DNA of 64,000 nt, taken from NCBI GenBank assembly GCA_036804525.1, contig DAIRSE010000002.1, positions 62,001-126,000 of the forward strand. Reading direction: 5' to 3'. Of the stretch, positions 40,400 to 49,714 are shown piece after piece. The notes under the pieces were generated by a model. That model did not search any database, was not told the origin of the DNA, and was given only the letters and a program-made list of their open reading frames with translations. The first letter of the stretch is position 1; every line of letters begins with the position of its first letter. Both the position numbers and the translations under genes were made by a program. Origin of the DNA: JBFLVT01 sp036804525. GTDB taxonomy: Bacteria; Bacillota; Desulfotomaculia; Desulfotomaculales; JASEER01.

Positions 40400-41623
40400 T
40401 CATTGGCCCGACAATCGAACGCTTCGGTTTGTCGCCAGCCAAGAATCCCGGTTATGCGCCCGGAATACCGGCTTCCCCTCGATGAAGGTAAACTCGACCC
40501 TTGACCGGATGTCGAAGGGATCTCCCGATAAGACGATAAAATCGGCATCTTTCCCAGGCTCAAGGGTTCCGATTCGGTCGCCGACCCCCAGGATGCGGGC
40601 GGCGTCGCGCGTTACGGCCGCAAGCGCCCTTTCCCCAGAAAGACCACCGCGCACGGTCAGCAGCGCCGAAAGACCGAGGTATTGGATCGGCACCACGGGG
40701 TGGTCGGTCATAACGGCAAAGGTTACCCCGGCCTCGGCCACCTGCCTGGCATTCTCGATCGTCAGCCCCTGCAATTCGGGCTTAGCGCGCTGGGTAATAA
40801 TCGGGCCTAAGACTACAGGGACGGCCTCACGGGCCAGTAGTTCGGCCACTTTGTATCCCTCGGTGGCGTGCTCGATGACCAGGTCGACCCCGAACTCCCT
40901 GGCGATGCGCACGGCCGTAGCGATGTCGTCAGCCCTGTGTGCGTGCAGCCGCAGGGGGATCTCCCGCCGCAGCACGCGGCTCAGGGCTTCGAGCTTTAAG
41001 TCCCTGTCCGGGGGGTCGACTTTTCCGGCCTGCGCACGTTCCAGCTTACGCACATAGTCCTGGGCCTGCGCCAAAGCCATTCTTAAAATGGCCGCGCTGG
41101 CCATACGGGTCATCGGCGACTTTTTCTCCCTGCCGTAAACGCGTTTCGGGTTTTCGCCGAGAGCCGCTTTGAGCCCCGCGGGGAATCTGACAATCATCTC
41201 GTCGACAATCCGGCCTGCGGTCTTCAAAACGACCATTTCCCCACCGACAACGTTGGCGCTCCCCGGACCCGTGCAGATCGTCGTAACGCCCCCGGAAAGG
41301 GCGTCGGCGAAACCGAGGTCCTCCGGGTTGACGGCGTCGATCGCGCGCAGGTGCGCCGTAACCGGGTCGCTGGCCTCGTTGACATCGTCGCCCTCTTCAC
41401 GGAAGACTTCCTCTTGTACACCCACGTGGCAGTGAGCGTCGATCAGCCCGGGCATGACCACCTTGCCCCGGCCGTCGATCACCGCAGCACCTTCAGGGAC
41501 AGGCACATCCTTCCCCACCGCCTTGATCCGGCTGCCTTCAATCAGCAGCGTCCCTTGCCGGATTTCTTCTCCCGCCATCGTCAGGATCCGGGCGTCCATC
41601 ACGGCTACGAACGGAGATTCCAC
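40400..41623 (-). CDS. amidohydrolase, imidazolonepropionase-like
   Basis: 407 residues of the metal-dependent amidohydrolase superfamily. VMPGLIDAHCHVG holds the HxH metal pair; LRLHAHRADD and VIEHATEGYK supply later histidines, and MTDHPVV the aspartate. The C-terminal composite domain has IGTLEPGKDADFIVLSGDP. The substrate is not evident; cyclic amides or imides are typical. Starts six bases after the upstream class I amidotransferase gene, so the two likely degrade a gamma-glutamyl or ring amide compound together. Confidence 0.85.
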   Translation of the reverse strand: MESPFVAVMDARILTMAGEEIRQGTLLIEGSRIKAVGKDVPVPEGAAVIDGRGKVVMPGLIDAHCHVGVQEEVFREEGDDVNEASDPVTAHLRAIDAVNPEDLGFADALSGGVTTICTGPGSANVVGGEMVVLKTAGRIVDEMIVRFPAGLKAALGENPKRVYGREKKSPMTRMASAAILRMALAQAQDYVRKLERAQAGKVDPPDRDLKLEALSRVLRREIPLRLHAHRADDIATAVRIAREFGVDLVIEHATEGYKVAELLAREAVPVVLGPIITQRAKPELQGLTIENARQVAEAGVTFAVMTDHPVVPIQYLGLSALLTVRGGLSGERALAAVTRDAARILGVGDRIGTLEPGKDADFIVLSGDPFDIRSRVEFTFIEGKPVFRAHNRDSWLATNRSVRLSGQ

Positions 41624-41629
41624 GTCGCA

Positions 41630-42349
41630 TCACTCTTTCCTTGATCTTTTATAAGCTGCCGCAACAAACCGCGCAAACAGGCGGTAATGCGCTGTTTCCC
41701 GTTCCCACATCACCTCGGGGTGCCACTGAACCCCCAGCGCAAAACGCGCATCTGGACTGCGGTATTCGATAGCCTCAATGATTCCGTCAGCCGCCCAGGC
41801 TACGGCCCTGAAACCGGGAGCGACATCGCGCACGGCCTGGTGGTGAAAACTGTTGACCCTTAGGCTCGTTCGTGCGGTGATGTCCGCAAGCAGCGATTCG
41901 GGCAAGATTTTAACGCTATGTGTAGCATACCACCGCGGGGCTTCCTGGTTGTGCTTAATCTTCGCGACGGTTCCTCGGATATCCTGGTAGATGTTTCCCC
42001 CTGCGGCGATGTTGAGAACCTGTATGCCCCGGCAGATCCCCAAAACCGGCAGGCCCGCCGCCAGAGCCGTTTGTGTGGCCGTAATCTCCATCCAGTCGCG
42101 TTCGGGTGTGATCTCGCCCGTTCCAGGTAGGGGTTCCTCGCCGAAGAAGACCGGGTCGACGTCGCTGCCGCCGGAAAGAAGCAGCCCGTCAATCCGCTCG
42201 ACAATGGAACGGATTTTCTCAGCATTCCTGACCGGGGGCAAAAGTACAGGGCTTCCGCCCGCATTCTCGATCGCCCGGTAATAATAATCAGCCAGGAACA
42301 CCCTCCCCAGGGCGTTGTCCTGGGCGCAAGTGATGCCGATAATGGGCAA
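41630..42349 (-). CDS. gamma-glutamyl-GABA hydrolase-like peptidase C26
   Basis: 239 residues, class I glutamine amidotransferase fold. The nucleophile is Cys106 in GICRGIQ and the His-Glu pair is in GVQWHPE; FHHQAV is also family-specific. Relatives (PuuD) split gamma-glutamyl-gamma-aminobutyrate in putrescine breakdown. TTG start after AAAGGAAG. It lies downstream of glnA1 on the same strand, consistent with returning glutamate to the pool. Confidence 0.88.
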   Translation of the reverse strand: MPIIGITCAQDNALGRVFLADYYYRAIENAGGSPVLLPPVRNAEKIRSIVERIDGLLLSGGSDVDPVFFGEEPLPGTGEITPERDWMEITATQTALAAGLPVLGICRGIQVLNIAAGGNIYQDIRGTVAKIKHNQEAPRWYATHSVKILPESLLADITARTSLRVNSFHHQAVRDVAPGFRAVAWAADGIIEAIEYRSPDARFALGVQWHPEVMWERETAHYRLFARFVAAAYKRSRKE

Positions 42350-42433
42350 GATGACACTTCCTTTCTACAATCACATTCTTTCTTGACAAATTTTGCTAAA
42401 CCCAAAGTCCTTCTGAGGTGGCTGTAAGTTATA

Positions 42434-42451
42434 AGATGCATCGATGCATCT
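42434..42451. promoter_or_regulatory. perfect 18-bp palindrome upstream of the C26 gene
   Basis: AGATGCATCGATGCATCT reads the same on both strands, 85 bp before the C26 gene and just after the glnA1 terminator. Its position suits an operator for the C26-amidohydrolase pair; no regulator is assigned. Confidence 0.45.
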
Positions 42452-42462
42452 AAGAAATAGAT

Positions 42463-42486
42463 ACACACCCCAAAGCCGGGGTGTGT
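42463..42486 (-). terminator. terminator of glnA1
   Basis: ACACACCCC pairs with GGGGTGTGT; the minus-strand downstream side is AT-rich without a long T-run. Confidence 0.6.
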
Positions 42487-42520
42487 ACTGTTTTTCTCAT
42501 CTCACTTAAAAAAGGAAAGA

Positions 42521-43855
42521 CTAAAACTTGGTAAGGTACTCTTCAAGCTCCCACGGGTGTACCTGCACCCTGTACCTGTCCCACTCGATCATCTTCGCTT
42601 CCAGGTACCTGTTGAATACATGCTCGCCAAGGGCATAACGCAGGACACTGTCCCGGACAAGCTCCTGGAGGGCTTCACGGAGGTCCTCCGGAAGGCTCCC
42701 TATCCCCAGGGCCTGGCGTTCCTCCGCGGGCATGTGGTAGATGTTCTGGTCACAAGGCGGCGGAGGGGCAATCCGGTTCCTGATGCCGTCCAGACCGGCC
42801 TGCAGGCAAACCGCCAGGGCCAGGTAGGGGTTGCAGGACGGGTCAGGGCTGCGCAGCTCGATACGCGTCGAAGCCCCGCGCTTGGCCGGGATGCGGATCA
42901 GCGGGCTCCGGTTCCGGTAAGACCAGGCGATGTAGACCGGGGCCTCGTAACCGGATACCAGTCGCTTGTACGAGTTGACGGTCGGGTTAAGGATGGCGGT
43001 CAGGGCCCGTGCGTGCTGCATAATACCGCCGATGTAGTACCTGCATACGTCGCTCAGCTGGGTTTCGTCAGAAGGATCGAAGAAGGCGTTTTGCCCGTCC
43101 CGGGCCAGGGACTGGTTAAGGTGCATGCCGGAGCCGGCCGTGCCGAAGAGGGGCTTGGGCATGAAGGTGGCGTGCAGCCCGTGGCGCTGGGCGACTGTGC
43201 GGACCACCCATTTAAACGTCAGGATCTTGTCGGCGATATCCAGCGCGTCGTCGTATTTAAAGTCGATCTCGTGCTGTCCGGGAGCAACTTCGTGGTGCGA
43301 GGCTTCGATTTCAAACCCCAACTGCTCCAGGGTGAGAATCATGTCGCGCCTGGCCTCTTCGCCAAGGTCTACCGGTGCCAGGTCAAAGTAACCCGCCCGG
43401 TCGTGGGTGTGCGTGGTCGGGCGGCCGTCCTGGTCGACGTGGAAGAGAAAGAACTCGGCCTCCGGCCCCACAAACATGGTGTACCCCATCGCTTCGGCGT
43501 CCTTAATCGCCCGGCGCAGGACGTAACGCGGGTCGCCCTCGAAAGGTGTGCCGTCAGGGTTATAAATATCGCAGATCAGTCGTGCCACCGTGTTGCCGTT
43601 CTGGTTGTGCCACGGAAAGATGACAAACGTGTTCGGGTCCGGCCGGAGGTACATGTCGGATTCCTCGATGCGTACGAAACCCTCGATCGAAGATCCGTCG
43701 AACATCAACTCGTTGTTCAAAGCCTTGTCCAACTGCTCGACGGTGATCGCTACATTCTTCATCACGCCGAAAATGTCTGTAAACTGGAGACGGATAAACT
43801 TGACCCCATACTCCTTGGCCATCTTGCGGACATCGTCCGGAGAATACTTCTGCAC
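42521..43855 (-). CDS. glnA: glutamine synthetase I-alpha, copy 1
   Basis: 444 residues, forming glutamine from glutamate, ammonia and ATP as a dodecamer. Catalytic parts are intact: MFDGSSIEGF, GPEAEFFLF, SHHEVAPGQHEIDFK, GSGMHLNQS, the flap glutamate in SGYEAP and RIELRSPDP. FVRIEESD carries the arginine tied to feedback inhibition in GSI-alpha. GTG start after AAGGGGTG. Separate from the leader-controlled copies; its own upstream has no hexaloop hairpin, so it may be the housekeeping enzyme. Confidence 0.95.
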   Translation of the reverse strand: MQKYSPDDVRKMAKEYGVKFIRLQFTDIFGVMKNVAITVEQLDKALNNELMFDGSSIEGFVRIEESDMYLRPDPNTFVIFPWHNQNGNTVARLICDIYNPDGTPFEGDPRYVLRRAIKDAEAMGYTMFVGPEAEFFLFHVDQDGRPTTHTHDRAGYFDLAPVDLGEEARRDMILTLEQLGFEIEASHHEVAPGQHEIDFKYDDALDIADKILTFKWVVRTVAQRHGLHATFMPKPLFGTAGSGMHLNQSLARDGQNAFFDPSDETQLSDVCRYYIGGIMQHARALTAILNPTVNSYKRLVSGYEAPVYIAWSYRNRSPLIRIPAKRGASTRIELRSPDPSCNPYLALAVCLQAGLDGIRNRIAPPPPCDQNIYHMPAEERQALGIGSLPEDLREALQELVRDSVLRYALGEHVFNRYLEAKMIEWDRYRVQVHPWELEEYLTKF

Positions 43856-43955
43856 CGGCTACACCCCTTGATGTTTTTAGCCCGGAGGCTTTACGTAGGT
43901 AATATACCACATCTGGCGCAGCCGGAAAAGGTTGACATCAAGAACCCGCACACGC

Positions 43956-44309
43956 TCAGTCCCCAGGTAGCGGCTCACGGGGCAACGCGTTCGGCCCGGC
44001 CGAGGTATAAAAGTGAAAGCTGTGCGTGTGCTGCGCACCGCCATCCTGCCCATTTGCAGACGAACTTACGCCCTGGCACAGGTGAACGTGTTCAAACTCC
44101 GAGATCTTAATGGACAGTCCCGTTAGAAATGACAGATAGTGCAGGTGAAAGCCATTAAAGCTGGTGAAGTTCAGGAGCACCTCGTGCACATGCCCGTCGC
44201 CTGCTTTTACCGCGGGGCCTGTCATCCCGCTGATGCGATGGGTATGGGAGTCTTTAACGTCAAGGGTGCAGGAGAATTCATGGTTGTGCTGATTGATCGC
44301 CTGACACAT
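43956..44309 (-). CDS. YmaF-family protein
   Basis: 117 residues, rich in His with pairs such as NQHNHEF, DSHTHRISG, DGHVHEV, EHVHLC and QHTHSFHF, spaced as in YmaF proteins of Firmicutes. The His pairs could bind metal. ATG at 44309 is preceded by GGGAGGGCG; an ATG ten codons earlier lacks a binding site. Function unknown; the position beside glnA1 may be incidental. Confidence 0.75.
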   Translation of the reverse strand: MCQAINQHNHEFSCTLDVKDSHTHRISGMTGPAVKAGDGHVHEVLLNFTSFNGFHLHYLSFLTGLSIKISEFEHVHLCQGVSSSANGQDGGAQHTHSFHFYTSAGPNALPREPLPGD

Positions 44310-44431
44310 ATACGCCCTCCCCTGCCAGTCTTGGCTCATGCTATCACTATATGAACGGTCTCTGGGCACGTGCAACCAAATCTGGTCGTAAGTCGTATGT
44401 TACAAATCGTGGGAGGGAGGTTTCTATGGGT

Positions 44432-44566
44432 GTAAGCACTAAGCTGTAGGCTATAGGACGCTGTAGAACGGATTCGGCATTTGCCGAATCCGAACCACGG
44501 TATCCTAATACCTAATGCATAGTGCTTAGCGCAAAATAGGACTGGCAAAGTTTTTCAACAGCCCCG
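44432..44566. repeat. hairpin repeat plus GTTGAAAAAC end
   Basis: CGGATTCGGCA, loop TT, TGCCGAATCCG at 44469-44492, flanked by GCACTAAGC and its partner GCATAGTGCTTAGCGC. The right end CAAAGTTTTTCAACAGCCCC matches the ends at 1196 and 17778. Confidence 0.7.
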
Positions 44567-45304
44567 TTACGTGGTATACAGGCGTCCGTACGGCCGGTGT
44601 GACACCGGCAGCAGCTTGATAAACGGCTCCCGCCGGATCTCCTCGTAGCTGTAGCCGAAATAACCGGCATAGGCCTTGAGCAGCGGCTCCAGAACGGCTT
44701 CATCCCTGTCTTCGAGGTTAAAGACCTTGACTTCTTTGCCCAGCGTATATTCATCTACATTACCACGGAGGTAGATAACACCCCCGTGCATGCCGGTTCC
44801 CAGATACTGCCCGGCAAGCGGCTCCCCCGGCTGCCGGTTGAGTCCCAGCAGCACAAGGACACCCCCCGCCATGTATTCTCCAAGGAAGTTGCCCGCCGTT
44901 TCACCCACGACGATGACCGGCACCTGATCACGGTACTCTTTCATATGGATCCCCACGCGAAAGCCGACCCTGCCGCGGATGAACATCCGGCCGCCCCGCA
45001 TGGCATAGCCAAGGACGTCCCCGGCATCGCCATTGACGACGATCAACCCGTCATTCATAGTGTTGCCGATACCGTCCTGCCCGTTGCCGTAGACCATGAT
45101 CCGCGGTCCGTCCATAAAGACTCCGAGGTCGTTGCCCGGAACCCCGTGGATGGTTATCCGTACTTTGCTGCTCAAGCCCGCCCCTATATAGCGCTGACCA
45201 TTAACGTTATAGAGCTCTATCTCTGCGACGCCGTCCTGGACGGCCGCCCTGATTCTTTCATTGAGAACCCTGTAGTGCAAGCCCTTCGCGTCTATCTCCA
45301 ACAT
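44567..45304 (-). CDS. glutamate synthase GXGXG-domain subunit
   Basis: 245 residues forming the right-handed beta-helix that is the C-terminal domain of large glutamate synthase in fused enzymes. Gly-rich coils such as GQRYIGAGLSSKVRI, GNTMNDGLIVVNGDAGDVLG and GTGMHGGVIYLRG are visible. AGGAGGAATGCC precedes the ATG. Third piece, after the amidotransferase and FMN subunits, of a split glutamate synthase. Confidence 0.9.
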   Translation of the reverse strand: MLEIDAKGLHYRVLNERIRAAVQDGVAEIELYNVNGQRYIGAGLSSKVRITIHGVPGNDLGVFMDGPRIMVYGNGQDGIGNTMNDGLIVVNGDAGDVLGYAMRGGRMFIRGRVGFRVGIHMKEYRDQVPVIVVGETAGNFLGEYMAGGVLVLLGLNRQPGEPLAGQYLGTGMHGGVIYLRGNVDEYTLGKEVKVFNLEDRDEAVLEPLLKAYAGYFGYSYEEIRREPFIKLLPVSHRPYGRLYTT

Positions 45305-45319
45305 ACAGGCATTCCTCCT

Positions 45320-45463
45320 CTTCTCCCGACACCCATCCCGTCGTACGTCTTATAACGTACGACTAATAATACCTAGAATCGCCAGAAGCGATTTCTTTCC
45401 CCTGTCCCGGACGACGTATAACATGCGACGTACAACCGCTGAATCCGTCAGGATTCAGCAAGG
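45320..45463. repeat. gap with ACGTAC words and GGATTC hairpin
   Basis: Contains ACGTCTTATAACGTACGAC, GACGTATAACATGCGACGTAC and the hairpin GCTGAATCC, loop, GGATTCAGC at 45438-45459. Member of the hairpin-repeat family, between two glutamate synthase genes. Confidence 0.55.
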
Positions 45464-47062
45464 CTATGCTCCCTCGCCGGCCGGCTTCACGCCCAGGAGC
45501 CTGAGATCGGTTTCGGAGAGACCGATGCCCCGGAGACGGAGGCGATTGCCGCGTAAACTTTCCACGGCATTGGTTCCGAGAGCGCCGAGGATTTCCTTAA
45601 GCTCCAGCGACCAGCCGCGGATCAGGTTGATGACCCGTTGCGCCCCTTCTTCGGGATCCAGCCTTCGGGTCAGTTCGGGCCGCTGGGTGGCGATACCCCA
45701 GTTGCACTTTCCGGTATAACACTTCTGGCAGAGGTGGCAACCCAGGGCGATAAGGGCCGCCGTACCGATAGCAACAGCATCGGCGCCCAGGGCCAGAGCC
45801 TTGGCAACGTCACCGCTGTGACGATAACCCCCGGCGGCGATAATCGAAACACGGTTGCGAATGCCTTCCTGGCGCAGGCGGTCGTCAACGGCCGCCACGG
45901 CCACTTCAATGGGGATCCCGACGTGATCGCGGATGACCATCGGCGCCGCCCCCGTACCACCGCGGAAGCCGTCGATGTAGATGATATCCGCTCCGGCCCG
46001 GGCGATGCCGCTGGCGATGGCGGCCACGTTATGCACGGCGGCGATCTTTACCGATACCGGCTTGGTATAGGCAGTGGCTTCCTTAATGGCAAAGATGAGC
46101 TGCCCCAGATCCTCGATGGAATAAATGTCATGGTGCGGGGCCGGAGAAAGAGCATCCGACCCGACCGGGATCATCCGTGTTTGCGAAACCTCCTCGTTGA
46201 CCTTCTCTCCGGGAAGATGGCCGCCGATCCCTGGCTTGGCCCCCTGGCCGATCTTGATTTCTACAGCAGCCGCACGATTGAGGTAGCCCGCGTTGACCCC
46301 GAAGCGCCCCGAGGCGACCTGGACGATGGTGTGCTCACCGTAAGGATACAGGTCCTCGTGAAGCCCGCCCTCACCGGTATTCCAATATGTCCCGCACTCC
46401 TTGGCCGCCATGGCCAGAGCCTTCTGCACATTCAGGCTTACCGCCCCGAAAGACATGGCCGCAAAGACGATAGGCGTCTCCAGCTTAAGCTGGGGAGGCA
46501 TCTTGGTCTTCAGCTCGTATACGCCGTCCGGGCGCACCGCCACTTCAACGGCATCGGGCTTGGAGCCGAGATAGGTCCGCAGTTCCATCGGTTCGCGCAA
46601 AGGGTCGATCGACGGGTTCGTAACCTGGCAGGCGTCCAGAACCAGGTGATCAAAATAGCTGAAATAGGCTTTATCGTTGCCGCTCGAAGTAAGGACCATA
46701 CCCCCGGTCTCGGCCTGCATCCAGATCCCTTTCTGGTAGTGCGGCAGCCAGTGATGGTTCTGCTTGTAGGCGAGCGGGTTGGGGACGACTGTGATGGCCC
46801 CTTCCGGGCAGTGCGCCACGCAGTAGTGACACTGGACGCACTTCGCACTGTCCGTAAGGACCCGGTCGATCTCGTACTTCTCTTCCTGGTAGATTTTCTT
46901 AAGCGTCTCCAGGTCCGAACCGGCAAACCTGAACGGCTTCGCCCAGACACTGTGCGTAAAACTGAAGACGCCGAAGGCACAGCCGTTGACGCACGTCCCG
47001 CACCGCTTGCAGCGGCTGTGATCTATCTGAACAAGGAATTCCGGTGGCAGAAAGCTCTTCAT
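45464..47062 (-). CDS. gltB: glutamate synthase FMN subunit with 2x[4Fe-4S] ferredoxin
   Basis: 532 residues. The N-terminal ferredoxin part has CKRCGTCVNGC and CVQCHYCVAHC, for two clusters. The FMN barrel has MSFGAVSLNVQKALA, GEGGLHEDLYPYG, QGAKPGIGGHLPG, IYIDGFRGGTGAAP and LCQKCYTGKCNWGIAT. It reduces 2-oxoglutarate plus ammonia to glutamate. This is the archaeal-type arrangement, probably using ferredoxin or another donor since no GltD is seen. ATG overlaps the amidotransferase stop as ATGA. Confidence 0.93.
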   Translation of the reverse strand: MKSFLPPEFLVQIDHSRCKRCGTCVNGCAFGVFSFTHSVWAKPFRFAGSDLETLKKIYQEEKYEIDRVLTDSAKCVQCHYCVAHCPEGAITVVPNPLAYKQNHHWLPHYQKGIWMQAETGGMVLTSSGNDKAYFSYFDHLVLDACQVTNPSIDPLREPMELRTYLGSKPDAVEVAVRPDGVYELKTKMPPQLKLETPIVFAAMSFGAVSLNVQKALAMAAKECGTYWNTGEGGLHEDLYPYGEHTIVQVASGRFGVNAGYLNRAAAVEIKIGQGAKPGIGGHLPGEKVNEEVSQTRMIPVGSDALSPAPHHDIYSIEDLGQLIFAIKEATAYTKPVSVKIAAVHNVAAIASGIARAGADIIYIDGFRGGTGAAPMVIRDHVGIPIEVAVAAVDDRLRQEGIRNRVSIIAAGGYRHSGDVAKALALGADAVAIGTAALIALGCHLCQKCYTGKCNWGIATQRPELTRRLDPEEGAQRVINLIRGWSLELKEILGALGTNAVESLRGNRLRLRGIGLSETDLRLLGVKPAGEGA

Positions 47063-48165
47063 TGAACTACGCCTCCTTCTAGTTCGACAATCAGCGGTTC
47101 CCCCGCATGTACGGCCCATACCTCATCAAGATCGCCCATGATGTTGCGCATGGCGCTCTCCTCGCTGGCCATCAGCACAAAGTCACCTTTCTTGGCAGCC
47201 ACGAGAGGCCGCAGCTTGATGCGGTCGTTCAGGCCGATCATCCCCCTGCTGTGCGAAACAATGATGCTGAAAGGCCCGTTAACCAGCGCCGGGGCGTACA
47301 CCTGGCGCAGAGCCGTATACAGGGCGCGCTCGTCCTCAGGCATGCGGTCGATATCCCGCCAGAACGGTGCGGCCAGCACCCGGCAGACAAGCAGCAGCGG
47401 CAGGCCGTGACGCCTGTGCAGTAAGTCAAACAGGTAGGCAATAACCTCGGTGTCGGTCTGGAGTTCCAGGCGGTAGCGGAACATCTCCAGGTAGCGCTTA
47501 TTGATCCCGTATGAAGAAACCTCGCCGTTGTGCACTACGGACCAGTCCAGGAGATTAAAGGGATGGGCCCCGCCCCACCATCCCGGGGTGTTTGTGGGGA
47601 AACGGCCGTGAGCCGTCCACAGGTAGCCCTCGTACTCCTCAAGCCGGTAGAAGCGGGCGATGTCTTCGGGGTAACCGACCCCTTTGAAAACACCCATGTT
47701 CTTGCCCGACGAGACGACGAAGGCCCCGGGAAAGCGGGTGTTGATTCTCATCACGGTACGGGCGACGAATTCACGCTCATCAGGGATGCTGCACTGGTTA
47801 ACGCAATCCCTCTTGGGCGTAGCGAAATAACGCCATAGAAGCGGGGCGTCGGTGATCGCCATAATCGTTCGCGTAGGGATCGGCTCCGCGCGGTCAATAT
47901 CAAATTGCCGCTGCAGGTAGGCGTCAACGTCGATCTTCGCCTGCTCGTTTTCGTACAACAGATGGATGGCGTAATGGTCGGCAAAGTCCGGGTAGATGCC
48001 GTACCCGGCGAATCCCCCGCCCAGACCGTTGGAACGCTCGTGCATGCAGGTTATCGAATTGGTAATGGCCTCTCCGTTAATGCGCCGGCCCTTAACGTTA
48101 AAAATGGCGCTTACCGCACAGCCCGATGGTATTCTGATATTTCCTTCCCTCATTGATTTATTCAT
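47059..48165 (-). CDS. glutamate synthase glutamine-amidotransferase subunit
   Basis: About 368 residues, class II amidotransferase fold releasing ammonia from glutamine. The nucleophile would be the cysteine in PSGCAVSAIF, near residue 16 from the chosen ATG, so a short propeptide must be removed. HGRFPTNTPGWWGGAHPFNLLDWSVVHNGEVSSY carries the Asn-Gly pair of the oxyanion site; SHSRGMIGLNDRIKLRPL closes the domain. First of three consecutive split GltS genes. Confidence 0.9.
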   Translation of the reverse strand: MNKSMREGNIRIPSGCAVSAIFNVKGRRINGEAITNSITCMHERSNGLGGGFAGYGIYPDFADHYAIHLLYENEQAKIDVDAYLQRQFDIDRAEPIPTRTIMAITDAPLLWRYFATPKRDCVNQCSIPDEREFVARTVMRINTRFPGAFVVSSGKNMGVFKGVGYPEDIARFYRLEEYEGYLWTAHGRFPTNTPGWWGGAHPFNLLDWSVVHNGEVSSYGINKRYLEMFRYRLELQTDTEVIAYLFDLLHRRHGLPLLLVCRVLAAPFWRDIDRMPEDERALYTALRQVYAPALVNGPFSIIVSHSRGMIGLNDRIKLRPLVAAKKGDFVLMASEESAMRNIMGDLDEVWAVHAGEPLIVELEGGVVQ

Positions 48166-48212
48166 TAAAGACACCTACCTTACATTCAGAAGTCAGAGGC
48201 CAAGATATCTAT

Positions 48213-49559
48213 TTAATAAAGAGAAAGGTAACGCTCTATCTCCCACGGGTGAACCTGCACCCGGTAGCTGTCCCATTCCGCTTCTTTCAGCTTGATGAAG
48301 CGCTCGTACGCGTGTTCGCCCAGTGTCTCTCTGACGAGCGGATCGGCCCGCATCGCTTCGATTGCCTCTTGCAGATTACCGGGCAGCCTCCCGATACCCA
48401 GTTCCTCCCTGCGCTTGTCAGTTAGTTCGTAAAGGTTTTCGTTACAAGGCGGAGGCGGCAGTTGGGCTTTGATTAGCCCGTCGAGCCCGGCGCGCAGGCA
48501 TACGGCCATGGCCAGGTAAGGATTGCAGGAAGGGTCCGGGCTGCGCAGTTCTATCCTTGTAGTTAGCCCGCGTTCGGACGGGATACGGATCAGGGGGCTG
48601 CGGTTCTGAAAAGACCAGGCAATGTCGGTCGGCGCCTCGAAACCCGGTACCAGGCGCTTGTATGAGTTTACAGTCGGATTGGTGACGGCCGTGATCCCCC
48701 GGGCGTGCTGCAAAAGCCCGTTGATAAAATATAGGGCCTCCCGGCTCAGTTCGTCCTCGCCGTACGGGTCGTAAAAGATATTGCGTGTCCCCTTAAACAG
48801 CGACTGGCTGATATGCATGCCCGAACCGCAGATGCCGCCGATAGGTTTGGGCATGAAGGTAGCGTGCAACCCGTGTCTCTGGGCGACGGTGCGCACCACG
48901 AACCGAAAAGTGGCAATCTTGTCGGCCGTCGCCAGGACATCGTCATATTTGATGCGGATCTCGTGCTGTCCCGGGGCGACTTCGTGGTGCGAGGCCTCGA
49001 TCTCGAAACCCATTTCCTCGAGAACAATCACCATTTCACGCCGGGCCTCGCTCCCCAGGTCATTAGGCGTGGCGTCGAAGTACCCGCCGCGGTCGTGCGT
49101 GGTCAACAGCGGCTTGCCCTTTTCATCGAGGTGGAAGAGAAAAAACTCGGCCTCCGCCCCGACTTTGTAAACCAAGCCCAGTTTTTCCGCTTCCCGCTGG
49201 GCCCGCTTAAGCACCTGCCGGGGGTCACCGGCAAACGGTTCTCCTGATGCCGTGTAGACATCGCATATCAGCCGCGCCACCGCCCCGTTCCGGGGGCGCC
49301 ACGGAAAAACGGTAAAAGTCGAAGGGTCGGGGCGCAAGTACATGTCCGATTCCTCGATCCGCACAAAGCCCTCAATCGATGAACCGTCAAACATTAGTTC
49401 CCCCGCCAGGGCCTTGTCGAGCTGGTCCACAGTGATCGCCACGTTCTTGAGCACGCCCTGCAGGTCGGTGAACTGCAGGCGAATGAACTTGACACCGAAC
49501 TGTTGTACCAGCTCCCGCACGTCTTCGGGCGATAGCCAGGCAGCCAATCTAAACACCAC
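48213..49559 (-). CDS. glnA: glutamine synthetase I-alpha, copy 2
   Basis: 448 residues. Catalytic motifs are complete: MFDGSSIEGF, GAEAEFFLF, HHEVAPGQHEIRIK, GSGMHISQS, PGFEAP and RIELRSPDP. GTG start beside ACGAGGTG. It lies between glnA3 and the split glutamate synthase genes, suggesting a GS-GOGAT transcript. Differences from copy 1 are spread through the chain, so the copies are not recent. Confidence 0.93.
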   Translation of the reverse strand: MVFRLAAWLSPEDVRELVQQFGVKFIRLQFTDLQGVLKNVAITVDQLDKALAGELMFDGSSIEGFVRIEESDMYLRPDPSTFTVFPWRPRNGAVARLICDVYTASGEPFAGDPRQVLKRAQREAEKLGLVYKVGAEAEFFLFHLDEKGKPLLTTHDRGGYFDATPNDLGSEARREMVIVLEEMGFEIEASHHEVAPGQHEIRIKYDDVLATADKIATFRFVVRTVAQRHGLHATFMPKPIGGICGSGMHISQSLFKGTRNIFYDPYGEDELSREALYFINGLLQHARGITAVTNPTVNSYKRLVPGFEAPTDIAWSFQNRSPLIRIPSERGLTTRIELRSPDPSCNPYLAMAVCLRAGLDGLIKAQLPPPPCNENLYELTDKRREELGIGRLPGNLQEAIEAMRADPLVRETLGEHAYERFIKLKEAEWDSYRVQVHPWEIERYLSLY

Positions 49560-49662
49560 CTCGTGAAGATTGGAAAAGCGCGGTCAGGAACCGGGAAAAG
49601 GACATTGGAAGCTGTAATGGTGTCCTGGTCCCTCACTGCGCTCTTCCCAGGAGAGAAGAAGA

Positions 49663-49700
49663 AGTCTCCCCACCGGGAATGCTCCCGGTGAGGAGGACAG
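49663..49700 (-). terminator. hairpin between glnA3 and glnA2
   Basis: CACCGGGAG and CTCCCGGTG form a strong stem with a short loop after glnA3. The minus-strand T-run is weak (CTTCTTCTTC), so it may be a partial terminator or processing site. Confidence 0.5.
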
Positions 49701-49714
49701 GATGGCAGCAATAA

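Noticed and set aside
42557..44110. Long plus-strand frame opposite glnA1
   Set aside because: Shadow of a highly conserved gene; no ribosome binding site or domain.
45638..47065. 475-codon frame antisense to the glutamate synthase FMN subunit
   Set aside because: The minus-strand protein has clear cluster and FMN motifs; the antisense frame has none.
49560..49714. ANTAR-type leader before glnA2
   Set aside because: No hexaloop hairpin with A1/G4 was found; only a plain strong hairpin.
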